From Insolitispirillum peregrinum (GTDB taxonomy: Bacteria; Pseudomonadota; Alphaproteobacteria; Rhodospirillales; Rhodospirillaceae), in NCBI RefSeq assembly GCF_042665255.1, contig NZ_JBHTCD010000072.1: a stretch of DNA of 5,150 nt; one strand, written 5' to 3'. The position numbers were made by a program, and so were the translations under genes. Below are positions 1-5,150 of the stretch, in pieces. Positions within the stretch are counted from its first letter, which is position 1, and the number at the start of each line of letters is the position of its first letter. The notes under the pieces are model-generated. The model did no database searches. It saw nothing but the letters and a program-made list of their open reading frames with translations, and was not told the DNA's origin.

Positions 1-22
1 TCCTCACACCTCACTCTTTCCT

Positions 23-820
23 TTAGGGAGAAAGGCCCCAGAGGCTTTTTTCCTTCCAGAATAAATAATAATAGTGAATGATGTGCTTAACCGTTAACAT
101 GCTAAATTTACGCGTCCGGCGGCGGTGAGCATGTTCGATATTTAACTGTGGGATATAACAAACTCGCAGCCCTAAACGGCGGATCCGCAGACAGAAGTCA
201 GCGTCTTCGGGGCCAAAGAAAATGGCCTCGTCATATCCATTAAGCAGCACAAAGCTTTCTTTACGAAAGACCTGGTTTGCACCAAGAACGTAGTCAACGT
301 CTAGGATATCGTTTACCGCTGCAAGGTCAATATCTGCCATCAAGTGATGATCAAGATTGCGCTTCCCCAGTTTAGAGCGCTGGATAAAGCCAATGCGCGC
401 GCACAGGGGCTGAAGAATATTGGGGTAGCGTCGCGTGTTGCGCTGTACGGAGCCATCTTCGTTCAGCAAGCGAAAGGAAAACAAGCCAATCTCGGGATGT
501 TGTGCAAAAATATTTTGAATTTTGCCGCCCAAGTCATTGCCAAAAACCCGGGTGTCATTGTCCAGGGTCATAATATAGTCCCCGCGCGCCAGGCAAATCC
601 CCCGGTTCCGGGCTGGCCCAACACCAATATTGCGGTCAAGTTTTAGGTAGCGGGCCTGCGGATACTCGTTGCGCACCATTTCGTCAGTGCCATCAACCGA
701 GCCATTATCGATGATCACAACCTCGTCTTGTGTCTGGTCGATGGCTGGGAATACGGTATCTAGGCAAGTTTTGAGCAAGCCTTTTTCGTTCCAAGTGATT
801 AGAACTACGCTCAATCGCAT
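23..820 (-). CDS. Family 2 glycosyltransferase, rhamnosyltransferase (WbbL)-like
   Basis: A 265-residue cytosolic or membrane-associated glycosyltransferase that would transfer a sugar from a nucleotide donor to a lipid-linked polysaccharide intermediate. Seen: the GT-A nucleotide-binding start (VVLITWNE, residues 5-12), VVIIDNGSVDGT (about 34-45), the metal-binding DxD-type motif LDND (86-89), and GPEDADFCLR (203-212), whose ED matches the usual catalytic-base region of this family. A basic stretch (HAHRRRTRK, 230-238) and an aromatic tail follow. There is no signal peptide and no clear membrane segment. The length is normal for the WbbL/rhamnosyltransferase group, so the gene looks complete. 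The start is supported by a purine-rich AAGAGAG about seven bases upstream of the ATG. It is divergent from galE and wbaP, with an IS in the intervening region. Donor and acceptor cannot be read from sequence; rhamnose is a family-based guess. Confidence 0.9.
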   Translation of the reverse strand: MRLSVVLITWNEKGLLKTCLDTVFPAIDQTQDEVVIIDNGSVDGTDEMVRNEYPQARYLKLDRNIGVGPARNRGICLARGDYIMTLDNDTRVFGNDLGGKIQNIFAQHPEIGLFSFRLLNEDGSVQRNTRRYPNILQPLCARIGFIQRSKLGKRNLDHHLMADIDLAAVNDILDVDYVLGANQVFRKESFVLLNGYDEAIFFGPEDADFCLRIRRLGLRVCYIPQLNIEHAHRRRTRKFSMLTVKHIIHYYYLFWKEKSLWGLSP

Positions 821-923
821 GTCGTCGCTCTCTTATGTTATCGCCTGATGTGCGTAGGGCTGTGAGCTGGGGAAGCTGGCTGAAATTAGAGCCGTGAGAG
901 AAAAGCGTGGGCTGTTTTTTGTA

Positions 924-925
924 TA
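924..925. repeat. Putative TA target duplication, left copy
   Basis: The TA dinucleotide directly outside the left IS tip, matched by TA at 2082-2083 outside the right tip. IS630 elements are known to duplicate TA. A two-base duplication alone is weak evidence, but it agrees with the inverted-repeat boundary. Confidence 0.65.
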
Positions 926-952
926 TACTCTGTCTACGCCAAAACCCGGAAA
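926..952 (+). repeat. Left terminal inverted repeat of the IS630 element
   Basis: Pairs with 2055-2081 in inverted orientation, 19 of 27 identical, with an identical inner block AAACCCGGAAA at 942-952. The transposase coding sequence (from 934) ends inside it. Confidence 0.8.
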
Positions 953-1995
953 TTGTCAGGGTTTATGATGTGAAATGCATCCGAGGCGAAATCGCGGATT
1001 CGGTCCCACTTTGATGGCAGGGTACGTCGAAAAAAGCCCGGAACGGCATCAACGAAGTCGTTGAATGTCGGATAGAATTTGTTGTGCGTCACCGTTTTGT
1101 GGAGAACGGCCCATAATCGTTCGATGGGATTGAGGTTCGGCGCATAGGGGGGAAGAAAAATCAGGTTAATCCTCTTTCCCTGTGTATCGACCCATTCCCG
1201 AATCATTTTTGCATGGTGATATCGGGCATTATCGAGGACCACATGGATTTTTCGCGCCTCGGGATAGGCGTCGGGCAGGCGTGACAGCAGGGCGATGGTG
1301 GTCTCGGCATTCATTGCCTCGGCTTCGACCAGATGACAGGCGCCGCTTTCCAGATTCAATGCCCCGTGCAGGTTCAGCCGCTGTCGGCCAGTTGTGCGTG
1401 ACACCGCCGCCGGATCGCCTTTTTTGATCCAGCCACGAGCAGGACGTGTCTGGTACTCAGGATGAACCGCATCGCAGAAAACAACCCGATCCCTGGCATC
1501 CAGACCATTGAGCAGCTTTTCGTAAGCCGTCACAAAGGCTTCCTGCTCCGCCACAGAGGGAAGGCGCGGTAAAGCCCCGGGATTGCGGTATTCAAACCCG
1601 AGACGGGACAAGAGCTTTATCATCCCCGAGCGGCTGTAGCTGACCCCGCACCGGCTTTCCACAAGAGCGATAATCTCTGCTGTCGTGGTGTAAAGGCGCT
1701 CGGTCAGCGCATGGACGAGGACAGACTCATCGGCGCATGACAGCCGGGGGCTTGAGCCTTTCCAGCCAAATTTCGACAATCGTACCGCCCCACCTTCGCA
1801 CCATTGACGATGCCACTGATAGACGGTGTCATCGTCCACATACATGATCCGGGCAACGTCCGGTACCGAAAGCCCGTCATCAAGCAACACGATCGCACGC
1901 GCGCGACGCGCCGGACCGTGCGCCCCGGAAGGACGACGGACCAACGCCAACAATTCCTTACGCTCTGATGCGGTGAGAAAACCTGCCTTGATCAT
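934..1995 (-). CDS. IS630-family DDE transposase
   Basis: A 353-residue cut-and-paste transposase that would bind the element's ends and catalyse strand cleavage and joining at TA targets. Seen: an N-terminal helix-turn-helix region (about 30-70, with GLSVPDVARIMYVDDDTVYQW), a second winged-helix-like segment (about 85-135), then the RNase-H-fold catalytic domain. The acidic triad is readable: D175 in VVFCDAVHP, D255 in HVVLDNARYHH and E292 in PNLNPIERLW, preceded by the family signature LPPYAPNLNP. The reading frame is unbroken and full length for IS630, and no frameshift is needed to produce it. The final codons, up to the TAG stop, lie inside the left terminal repeat. The start at 1995 has an AAGGA about 13 bases upstream and also overlaps the stop of an 18-codon upstream ORF, so translational coupling is possible. 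Likely active, but this is not provable from one copy. Confidence 0.95.
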   Translation of the reverse strand: MIKAGFLTASERKELLALVRRPSGAHGPARRARAIVLLDDGLSVPDVARIMYVDDDTVYQWHRQWCEGGAVRLSKFGWKGSSPRLSCADESVLVHALTERLYTTTAEIIALVESRCGVSYSRSGMIKLLSRLGFEYRNPGALPRLPSVAEQEAFVTAYEKLLNGLDARDRVVFCDAVHPEYQTRPARGWIKKGDPAAVSRTTGRQRLNLHGALNLESGACHLVEAEAMNAETTIALLSRLPDAYPEARKIHVVLDNARYHHAKMIREWVDTQGKRINLIFLPPYAPNLNPIERLWAVLHKTVTHNKFYPTFNDFVDAVPGFFRRTLPSKWDRIRDFASDAFHIINPDNFRVLA

Positions 1996-2054
1996 CCTGA
2001 TAGTCGAATCCTTTTTCGCCGATCAGGCAACAGTTTTCTCTCAGCCATGACCGC

Positions 2055-2081
2055 TTTCCGGGTTTCCAAGGAGGAAGGGTA
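2055..2081 (-). repeat. Right terminal inverted repeat of the IS630 element
   Basis: Inverted partner of 926-952. The inner block TTTCCGGGTTT is at 2055-2065 on the plus strand. It also carries the sequence AAGGAGG at 2068-2074 on the plus strand, a perfect ribosome-binding consensus pointing out of the element towards galE. No start codon lies at a usable distance, so that match is probably incidental. Confidence 0.8.
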
Positions 2082-2083
2082 TA
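2082..2083. repeat. Putative TA target duplication, right copy
   Basis: Right-hand partner of the TA at 924-925, immediately outside the right terminal inverted repeat. Confidence 0.65.
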
Positions 2084-2263
2084 TCATACAAAATTAACGT
2101 GCACGCTCACCGCTTTTTCTGTGCTAGTCCAGTTTTTGCAAAATAAACTGTCATATCCCATGTGTGATGATTTGTATTTCACTGTATCTTATTGTTTTTA
2201 TTAAAATTATATTCTCTCAGCCTGCCGAGAAAACCCTACTTTAGGATCACCTTAATTTCAGGG

Positions 2264-2310
2264 AGGTATTACCTTGGGAATATCGGATGGAAATTCAGCC
2301 GCAGGTAATA
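2264..2310. promoter_or_regulatory. AGGTA half-site cluster, possible operator
   Basis: AGGTA-T-TACCT (2264-2274) is an odd-length palindrome with perfect five-base arms. A further AGGTAATA at 2303-2310 is the exact reverse complement of TATTACCT at 2267-2274, giving an 8-bp inverted repeat with a 28-base spacer. The right-hand copy abuts the candidate -10 of galE. This could be a repressor or activator site, or a weak RNA stem. No regulator is identifiable in the window. Confidence 0.3.
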
Positions 2311-2316
2311 TATAAA
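2288..2316 (+). promoter_or_regulatory. Candidate sigma-70 promoter for galE
   Basis: TGGAAA at 2288-2293 (four of six to TTGACA) and TATAAA at 2311-2316 (five of six to TATAAT) are separated by exactly 17 bases. Transcription would begin near 2323, leaving a leader of about 55 bases before the preferred galE start. This is a pattern match by eye; other AT-rich hexamers nearby could serve instead. Confidence 0.35.
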
Positions 2317-2366
2317 CACCCCTTTCTGGGGAGAATTTATTCGCCTCGCTTTCTTTCGTACATATG

Positions 2367-2371
2367 GGAAT
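2367..2371 (+). promoter_or_regulatory. Ribosome binding site that decides the galE start
   Basis: GGGAA lies eight bases upstream of the ATG at 2379. The alternative in-frame ATG at 2364 has only pyrimidine-rich sequence (TTTCTTTCG) upstream, so the 2379 start is preferred. Confidence 0.5.
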
Positions 2372-2378
2372 TTCTCCG

Positions 2379-3395
2379 ATGACAACGGAACATGTCTCAA
2401 AGAAAGTTGTTTTGGTAACGGGAGGGGCAGGCTACATCGGCAGTCATGCCTGCCAAGCCCTTGCCGCAGCAGGGTGGCTTCCGGTGGCCTATGACAACAT
2501 GTCTGCGGGGCATGAGTGGGCCGTACAGTGGGGGCCTTTGGAGGTCGGAGACATCGCAGACACCAATCGTGTGCGAGAGATTATTCAGACCTACAAGCCC
2601 TCTGCAGTGATGCATTTTGCTGGCTTGCTTGCCGTGGGTGAAAGCGTGGTGGAGCCTGCGCGGTATTACGAAAATAACGTGCTTGGCAGTTTTGCTTTGC
2701 TTGATGCCATGCGCCTAGAGGGTGTCAAGAATATCGTTTTTTCCAGCACCTGCGCTGTATATGGTGAAGCCGATGTGGTCCCCATCGCAGAAACTTCTCC
2801 CTATAACCCCCTTAGCCCTTATGGGGCGAGCAAGCAAATGGTCGAACGGATGCTGGAGGACTATGACCGCGCTTATGGGGTTAAGTTCGCTGCACTCCGG
2901 TATTTTAATGCCTGCGGGGCAAGCCCTGATGCTCGCATTGGCGAGGCCCACGACCCCGAAACCCACCTCATCCCACTGGTTCTGGACGTGGCTATTGGCA
3001 AGCGTGCGTCAATCAAGGTGTTTGGGAATGACTACCCAACTCCTGATGGAACCTGTTTGCGGGATTATATTCATGTCTGCGATTTGGCCACCGCCCACGT
3101 TGCAGCCCTAGAGCGGATGCTCAACACGCAAACAAGCCTAGCGCTGAATCTGGGTACTGGCAGCGGCCTTTCAGTGCTCGAGATTATCCGTACGGCTGAA
3201 AAAGTTACTGGGCGGGAAATCCCTGTTGAGATTGTCGAACGCCGCCCCGGAGACCCTGCCGCGCTTTATAGCGATGTACGTCTGAGCCGCGAGCTTTTGC
3301 CAGAATGGTCGCCGCGTTTTAGCACGGCGAATGATATCATCCGAGATGCATGGCGTTGGCATCAACGTCTCGCATCTGCCAATTTTCCAGGTTAA
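2379..3395 (+). CDS. galE: UDP-glucose 4-epimerase
   Basis: Interconverts UDP-glucose and UDP-galactose in the cytoplasm with tightly bound NAD, supplying galactose for polysaccharide assembly. Numbered from the ATG at 2379 (338 residues): the Rossmann NAD motif is GGAGYIGSH (15-23); the adenine-binding acidic residue is D39 in AYDN; HFAGLLAVGES (79-89) is a GalE signature; FSSTCAVYG (121-129) holds T124 at the catalytic Ser/Thr position; SPYGASK carries catalytic Y148 and K152; LRYFNACG (173-180) and DGTCLRDYIHV (223-233) contact UDP-sugar. Length is normal for the family. The ATG at 2364 would add five residues but lacks a ribosome binding site. L296 sits where E. coli has Y299, the residue that restricts acetamido sugars, so UDP-GlcNAc/GalNAc use is conceivable. 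It lies 102 bp upstream of wbaP on the same strand, probably in one transcript. Confidence 0.95.
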   Translation: MTTEHVSKKVVLVTGGAGYIGSHACQALAAAGWLPVAYDNMSAGHEWAVQWGPLEVGDIADTNRVREIIQTYKPSAVMHFAGLLAVGESVVEPARYYENNVLGSFALLDAMRLEGVKNIVFSSTCAVYGEADVVPIAETSPYNPLSPYGASKQMVERMLEDYDRAYGVKFAALRYFNACGASPDARIGEAHDPETHLIPLVLDVAIGKRASIKVFGNDYPTPDGTCLRDYIHVCDLATAHVAALERMLNTQTSLALNLGTGSGLSVLEIIRTAEKVTGREIPVEIVERRPGDPAALYSDVRLSRELLPEWSPRFSTANDIIRDAWRWHQRLASANFPG

Positions 3396-3438
3396 GTCGA
3401 CCTCGATACAAGACCAGTGCGCGGGCCTTTTAGAAAAC

Positions 3439-3513
3439 ATGAAACTCTTTCCAGATGGGGAGCGCCCCTGGGGAGGGCTTGAAACATACAGTAGGGTATG
3501 GCGGGGATTATGA
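3439..3513 (+). CDS. 24-residue ORF overlapping the wbaP start; possible cupin (phosphomannose isomerase) remnant
   Basis: A short ORF in a different frame from both galE and wbaP. Its N-terminal half reads MKLFPDGERPWGGLET. The RPWG core followed by a small residue resembles the conserved start of the cupin domain of type II phosphomannose isomerases (the ManC/AlgA C-terminal domain), including stand-alone cupins found in polysaccharide loci. The similarity ends after about 16 residues and no cupin fold could follow. The stop TGA (3511-3513) overlaps the internal wbaP ATG at 3510 as ATGA, an arrangement typical of translational coupling. It has no clear ribosome binding site. It could be a decayed gene start fused to wbaP by recombination, a leader peptide, or chance. 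Low certainty. Confidence 0.25.
   Translation: MKLFPDGERPWGGLETYSRVWRGL
3451..3471 (+). promoter_or_regulatory. GC-rich hairpin in the galE-wbaP spacer
   Basis: GGGG (3457-3460) can pair with CCCC (3465-3468) around the loop AGCG, with CCA (3451-3453) and TGG (3469-3471) able to extend the stem across a small bulge. There is no following T-run, so it is not a standard intrinsic terminator. It might modulate read-through or access to the purine-rich GGGAGGG just downstream, but this is speculative. Confidence 0.25.
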
Positions 3514-5027
3514 ACAACGAATATGCTCCCGGTGAGGTGCAGCAGAGTGTCGAATTAGACCAAAACAACCTACGTCACCGGGTCTTATCTTTTAACCGTA
3601 CGACGTTCATTCTAGCCGATATGCTTGTTATTTTGGCTGTGAATTTTGGGCTCCGTGCCCTTATCTCGGAAGCGCAAGTCGTTTGGTATAAAACCGTTGA
3701 CGGGGTCATCGTCACACAATACAGCGGGCTTGATCCCTTCTTGTTTCTGGCCATTGGTGGTGTCATCTATTTCCAAAGCATTGGCATTTACAGTCTGCGC
3801 CGGCCGCTTTGGGACCAAATGCGACCTGTTGCTCAGACTTGCAGCCTGCTGTTTTTTTTAGATGCCGTCTTTTTGTACATGGGGGCCCAGCCTTACAGCC
3901 TGTTGATTGCTGCAGTCAGCTGGCTAAGTTTGACAGTTGCCCTAGGGCTGGTGCGTGTTGCGACCCGTGTTCTTCTCAAAAAAATGGGCAAGTGGTATAT
4001 CCCGACGGTTATCATCGGGACGGGCCAGAATGCCTTGCAAACAGCAGAAGCCGTCATCGCGGAACCGTCGATGGGCTATCAGATTTGCTATTTTGTCACT
4101 TGTCCAGATCAAGGTGAGCAAAGCAGCGAAGAGGATCGCACGCATATGCACCTTCGTTCGGGGGATATTCCGATTATTCCCCTCACCCCAGATTTGCTAT
4201 CCTCGTTACATAAACGGCATGGACCCCATATCATCATCGCCCTTGAAGCCGAACAGGCCAAAATGTCGGCAGATCTCATGCTCTCTCTTGCTGTGCGCCC
4301 GACGGCCATTAACATTGTGCCGCCGGTCCATGGAATTCCCCTATATGGGCTTGAGGTGAATCATCTGCTTGCCCGTGAGCTGCTGTTGCTGCAGGTTCGC
4401 AACAACCTCGCCCGACAGGCGCCTCGTCTGATGAAACGAGTGATTGATCTTGTCGGGGCGGCATCTTTGCTGCTGCTGCTAAGTCCGCTATTGTTGATCT
4501 TGTCTCTTTTGGTGCTACGAACTGGTCGTCCCATTATTTATGGGCATCAGCGCATTGGGCAGAATGGCAAGCCGTTTAAATGTCTGAAATTTCGCTCGAT
4601 GGTAACAAACTCAGCCGAGGTTTTAAAAGAGATCTTGGCAACAGATCCCGAAGCTCGCGCGGAATGGGAACGTGATTTCAAGCTCAAGAATGATCCCCGT
4701 ATCACTAAAATTGGACACTTTCTGCGCCGATCTAGCATGGATGAACTGCCGCAGCTTTGGAACGTGCTGCGTGGAGAAATGAGCCTGGTTGGCCCGCGGC
4801 CAATCGTCGAAAAAGAGCTGGAATATTACGGCGATAACAAAGAGTACTACTTTCTAGTCAAGCCAGGAATCACCGGGCTTTGGCAGGTAAGCGGGCGGAA
4901 CGACGTGGACTATGATCACCGTGTCTTTTTAGACAGCTGGTACGTTCGCAATTGGTCTTTGTGGTATGATATTTCGATCCTTTTACGGACATTTTCAGTC
5001 GTTTTTGGCAAAAAAGGGGCCTATTAG
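3498..5027 (+). CDS. wbaP: Undecaprenyl-phosphate galactose/hexose phosphotransferase (WbaP type)
   Basis: An inner-membrane initiating transferase that moves a hexose-1-phosphate from a UDP-sugar to undecaprenyl phosphate, the first step of O-antigen, capsule or exopolysaccharide units. 509 residues, close to WbaP/GumD length. Seen: four hydrophobic segments (about 35-57, 79-98, 113-132, 134-156), a central Rossmann-like domain beginning VIIGTGQNA (171-179), a hydrophobic segment (about 317-340) corresponding to the family's re-entrant helix, and the C-terminal catalytic domain. That domain has KCLKFRSM (361-368), the D415-E416 pair in SMDELPQLWNVLRGEMSLVGPRP (split over 413-435), and KPGITGLWQVSGRN (455-468). 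Galactose is favoured by the upstream galE, but glucose cannot be excluded. The start is unclear: ATG 3498 has AGGG too close, and ATG 3510 overlaps a short ORF stop. An in-frame TAG at 3492 excludes an earlier start. Confidence 0.93.
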   Translation: MAGIMNNEYAPGEVQQSVELDQNNLRHRVLSFNRTTFILADMLVILAVNFGLRALISEAQVVWYKTVDGVIVTQYSGLDPFLFLAIGGVIYFQSIGIYSLRRPLWDQMRPVAQTCSLLFFLDAVFLYMGAQPYSLLIAAVSWLSLTVALGLVRVATRVLLKKMGKWYIPTVIIGTGQNALQTAEAVIAEPSMGYQICYFVTCPDQGEQSSEEDRTHMHLRSGDIPIIPLTPDLLSSLHKRHGPHIIIALEAEQAKMSADLMLSLAVRPTAINIVPPVHGIPLYGLEVNHLLARELLLLQVRNNLARQAPRLMKRVIDLVGAASLLLLLSPLLLILSLLVLRTGRPIIYGHQRIGQNGKPFKCLKFRSMVTNSAEVLKEILATDPEARAEWERDFKLKNDPRITKIGHFLRRSSMDELPQLWNVLRGEMSLVGPRPIVEKELEYYGDNKEYYFLVKPGITGLWQVSGRNDVDYDHRVFLDSWYVRNWSLWYDISILLRTFSVVFGKKGAY

Positions 5028-5041
5028 AGTAAATCCCGAGC

Positions 5042-5055
5042 AGATGGAACCATCT
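5042..5055. repeat. Small perfect inverted repeat downstream of wbaP
   Basis: AGATGG-AA-CCATCT forms six-base arms with a two-base centre, 14 bases after the wbaP stop. It lacks a T-run and its loop is too tight for a good RNA hairpin, so it is a poor terminator. It may be chance. Nothing else is supported in 5028-5150. Confidence 0.25.
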
Positions 5056-5150
5056 ACGACGATGCATTTGCGTGAAATAACAAACGTCTAGATGTCGTGT
5101 GTCGATAGGTTGTTTACAGGAATTCGCGAGATCGGCGTTTTACCTGAGGT

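Larger units (their letters stand above)
926..2081 (-). mobile_element. IS630-family insertion sequence, 1156 bp
   Basis: The element is bounded by imperfect inverted repeats. The left end (926-952, plus strand) and the right end (2055-2081, read on the minus strand) match at 19 of 27 positions with no gap, including an identical 11-base inner block AAACCCGGAAA and identical TAC tips. A TA lies immediately outside each tip (924-925 and 2082-2083), as expected for IS630/Tc1-mariner elements, which insert at and duplicate TA. A single transposase ORF fills the element and its 3' end runs into the left repeat. The exact tips are my reading; one extra A at each end is also symmetric (ATATAC on both sides), so the boundary is uncertain by a base or two. 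Confidence 0.85.
2084..2378. other. Gene-free leader region between the IS and galE
   Basis: About 295 bases with no ORF I can support on either strand. It is visibly richer in A+T than the genes, most strongly around 2140-2220. It holds a candidate sigma-70-type promoter (2288-2316), a group of AGGTA half-sites (2264-2274 and 2303-2307), and a small C4/G4 hairpin (CCCC 2319-2322, GGGG 2328-2331). Joined with 821-923 this would have been the original divergent intergenic region between the glycosyltransferase and galE before the IS inserted. Confidence 0.6.

Noticed and set aside
1..22. Purine-rich minus-strand sequence (AGGAAAGAGTGAGG) after the glycosyltransferase stop, possibly the ribosome binding site of a next gene
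   Set aside because: Any such gene would lie outside the window, so nothing can be confirmed.
344..646. Plus-strand 100-codon ORF inside the minus-strand glycosyltransferase gene
   Set aside because: It is antisense to a strongly supported gene with all family motifs, and it has no recognisable domain of its own.
2068..2074. Perfect AAGGAGG at the right IS end pointing towards galE
   Set aside because: No ATG, GTG or TTG opens a meaningful frame at 5-12 bases downstream, so it is unlikely to act as a ribosome binding site.
2319..2331. C4-TTTCT-G4 hairpin upstream of galE as a terminator or riboswitch element
   Set aside because: Four base pairs with no U-tract, and no recognisable conserved riboswitch core; too little to call.
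2722..3111. Plus-strand 129-codon ORF in an alternative frame of galE
   Set aside because: It is an out-of-frame shadow of galE, whose own frame carries every catalytic motif.
3955..4359. Plus-strand 134-codon ORF in an alternative frame of wbaP
   Set aside because: The wbaP frame is continuous through this stretch with its Rossmann-like domain; the other frame has no recognisable features.
5044..5091. Short plus-strand ORF MEPSTTMHLREITNV after wbaP
   Set aside because: Fifteen codons, no recognisable motif and no clear ribosome binding site; likely chance.
5092..5150. Possible start of a plus-strand ORF (MSCVDRLFTGIREIGVLP) open to the window edge
   Set aside because: There is no ribosome binding site before the ATG, only 19 full codons are visible, and no family is recognisable, so it is not supported as a gene start.
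1..5150. CRISPR arrays, tRNA or rRNA genes, toxin-antitoxin or phage-defence modules
   Set aside because: I saw no regular repeat-spacer pattern, no tRNA-like cloverleaf and no relevant protein motifs on either strand.

Overview
The window is a fragment of a bacterial cell-surface polysaccharide locus interrupted by one insertion sequence. The proteins look proteobacterial. The style of GalE, WbaP and the IS630-type transposase, with moderate GC, fits an alphaproteobacterium, and an acetic-acid bacterium (Acetobacteraceae) is my tentative guess. No rRNA or other taxonomic marker is present, so this placement is an inference from protein flavour only.

Layout, left to right. (1) 23-820, minus strand: a complete family-2 glycosyltransferase of the rhamnosyltransferase (WbbL-like) type. 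(2) 821-925: a short spacer. (3) 926-2081: an intact-looking IS630-family element with imperfect 27-bp terminal inverted repeats, a TA dinucleotide on each side and one minus-strand DDE transposase (934-1995). (4) 2084-2378: an AT-rich, gene-free stretch with a candidate promoter and a small set of AGGTA half-sites upstream of galE. (5) 2379-3395, plus strand: galE, UDP-glucose 4-epimerase. (6) 3396-3497: a short spacer with a 24-codon ORF and a GC-rich hairpin. (7) 3498-5027, plus strand: a WbaP-type undecaprenyl-phosphate hexose-1-phosphate transferase. (8) 5028-5150: no supported gene.

Functional reading. GalE makes UDP-galactose from UDP-glucose in the cytoplasm. The WbaP-type enzyme would load the first sugar phosphate, galactose-1-phosphate or glucose-1-phosphate, onto undecaprenyl phosphate at the inner membrane. 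The family-2 glycosyltransferase would add a later sugar, possibly rhamnose, to the lipid-linked repeat unit. galE and wbaP are co-directional, about 100 bp apart, and probably one transcription unit. The glycosyltransferase is divergent from them. Removing the IS leaves a divergent intergenic region of roughly 400 bp, so the IS has landed where both promoters would be expected.

I do not see a new biological system here. The points most worth checking are the near-palindromic IS target site, a short ORF before wbaP that resembles the start of a phosphomannose-isomerase-type cupin and overlaps an internal wbaP ATG, the AGGTA half-site cluster before galE, and a leucine at the substrate-gatekeeper position of GalE.
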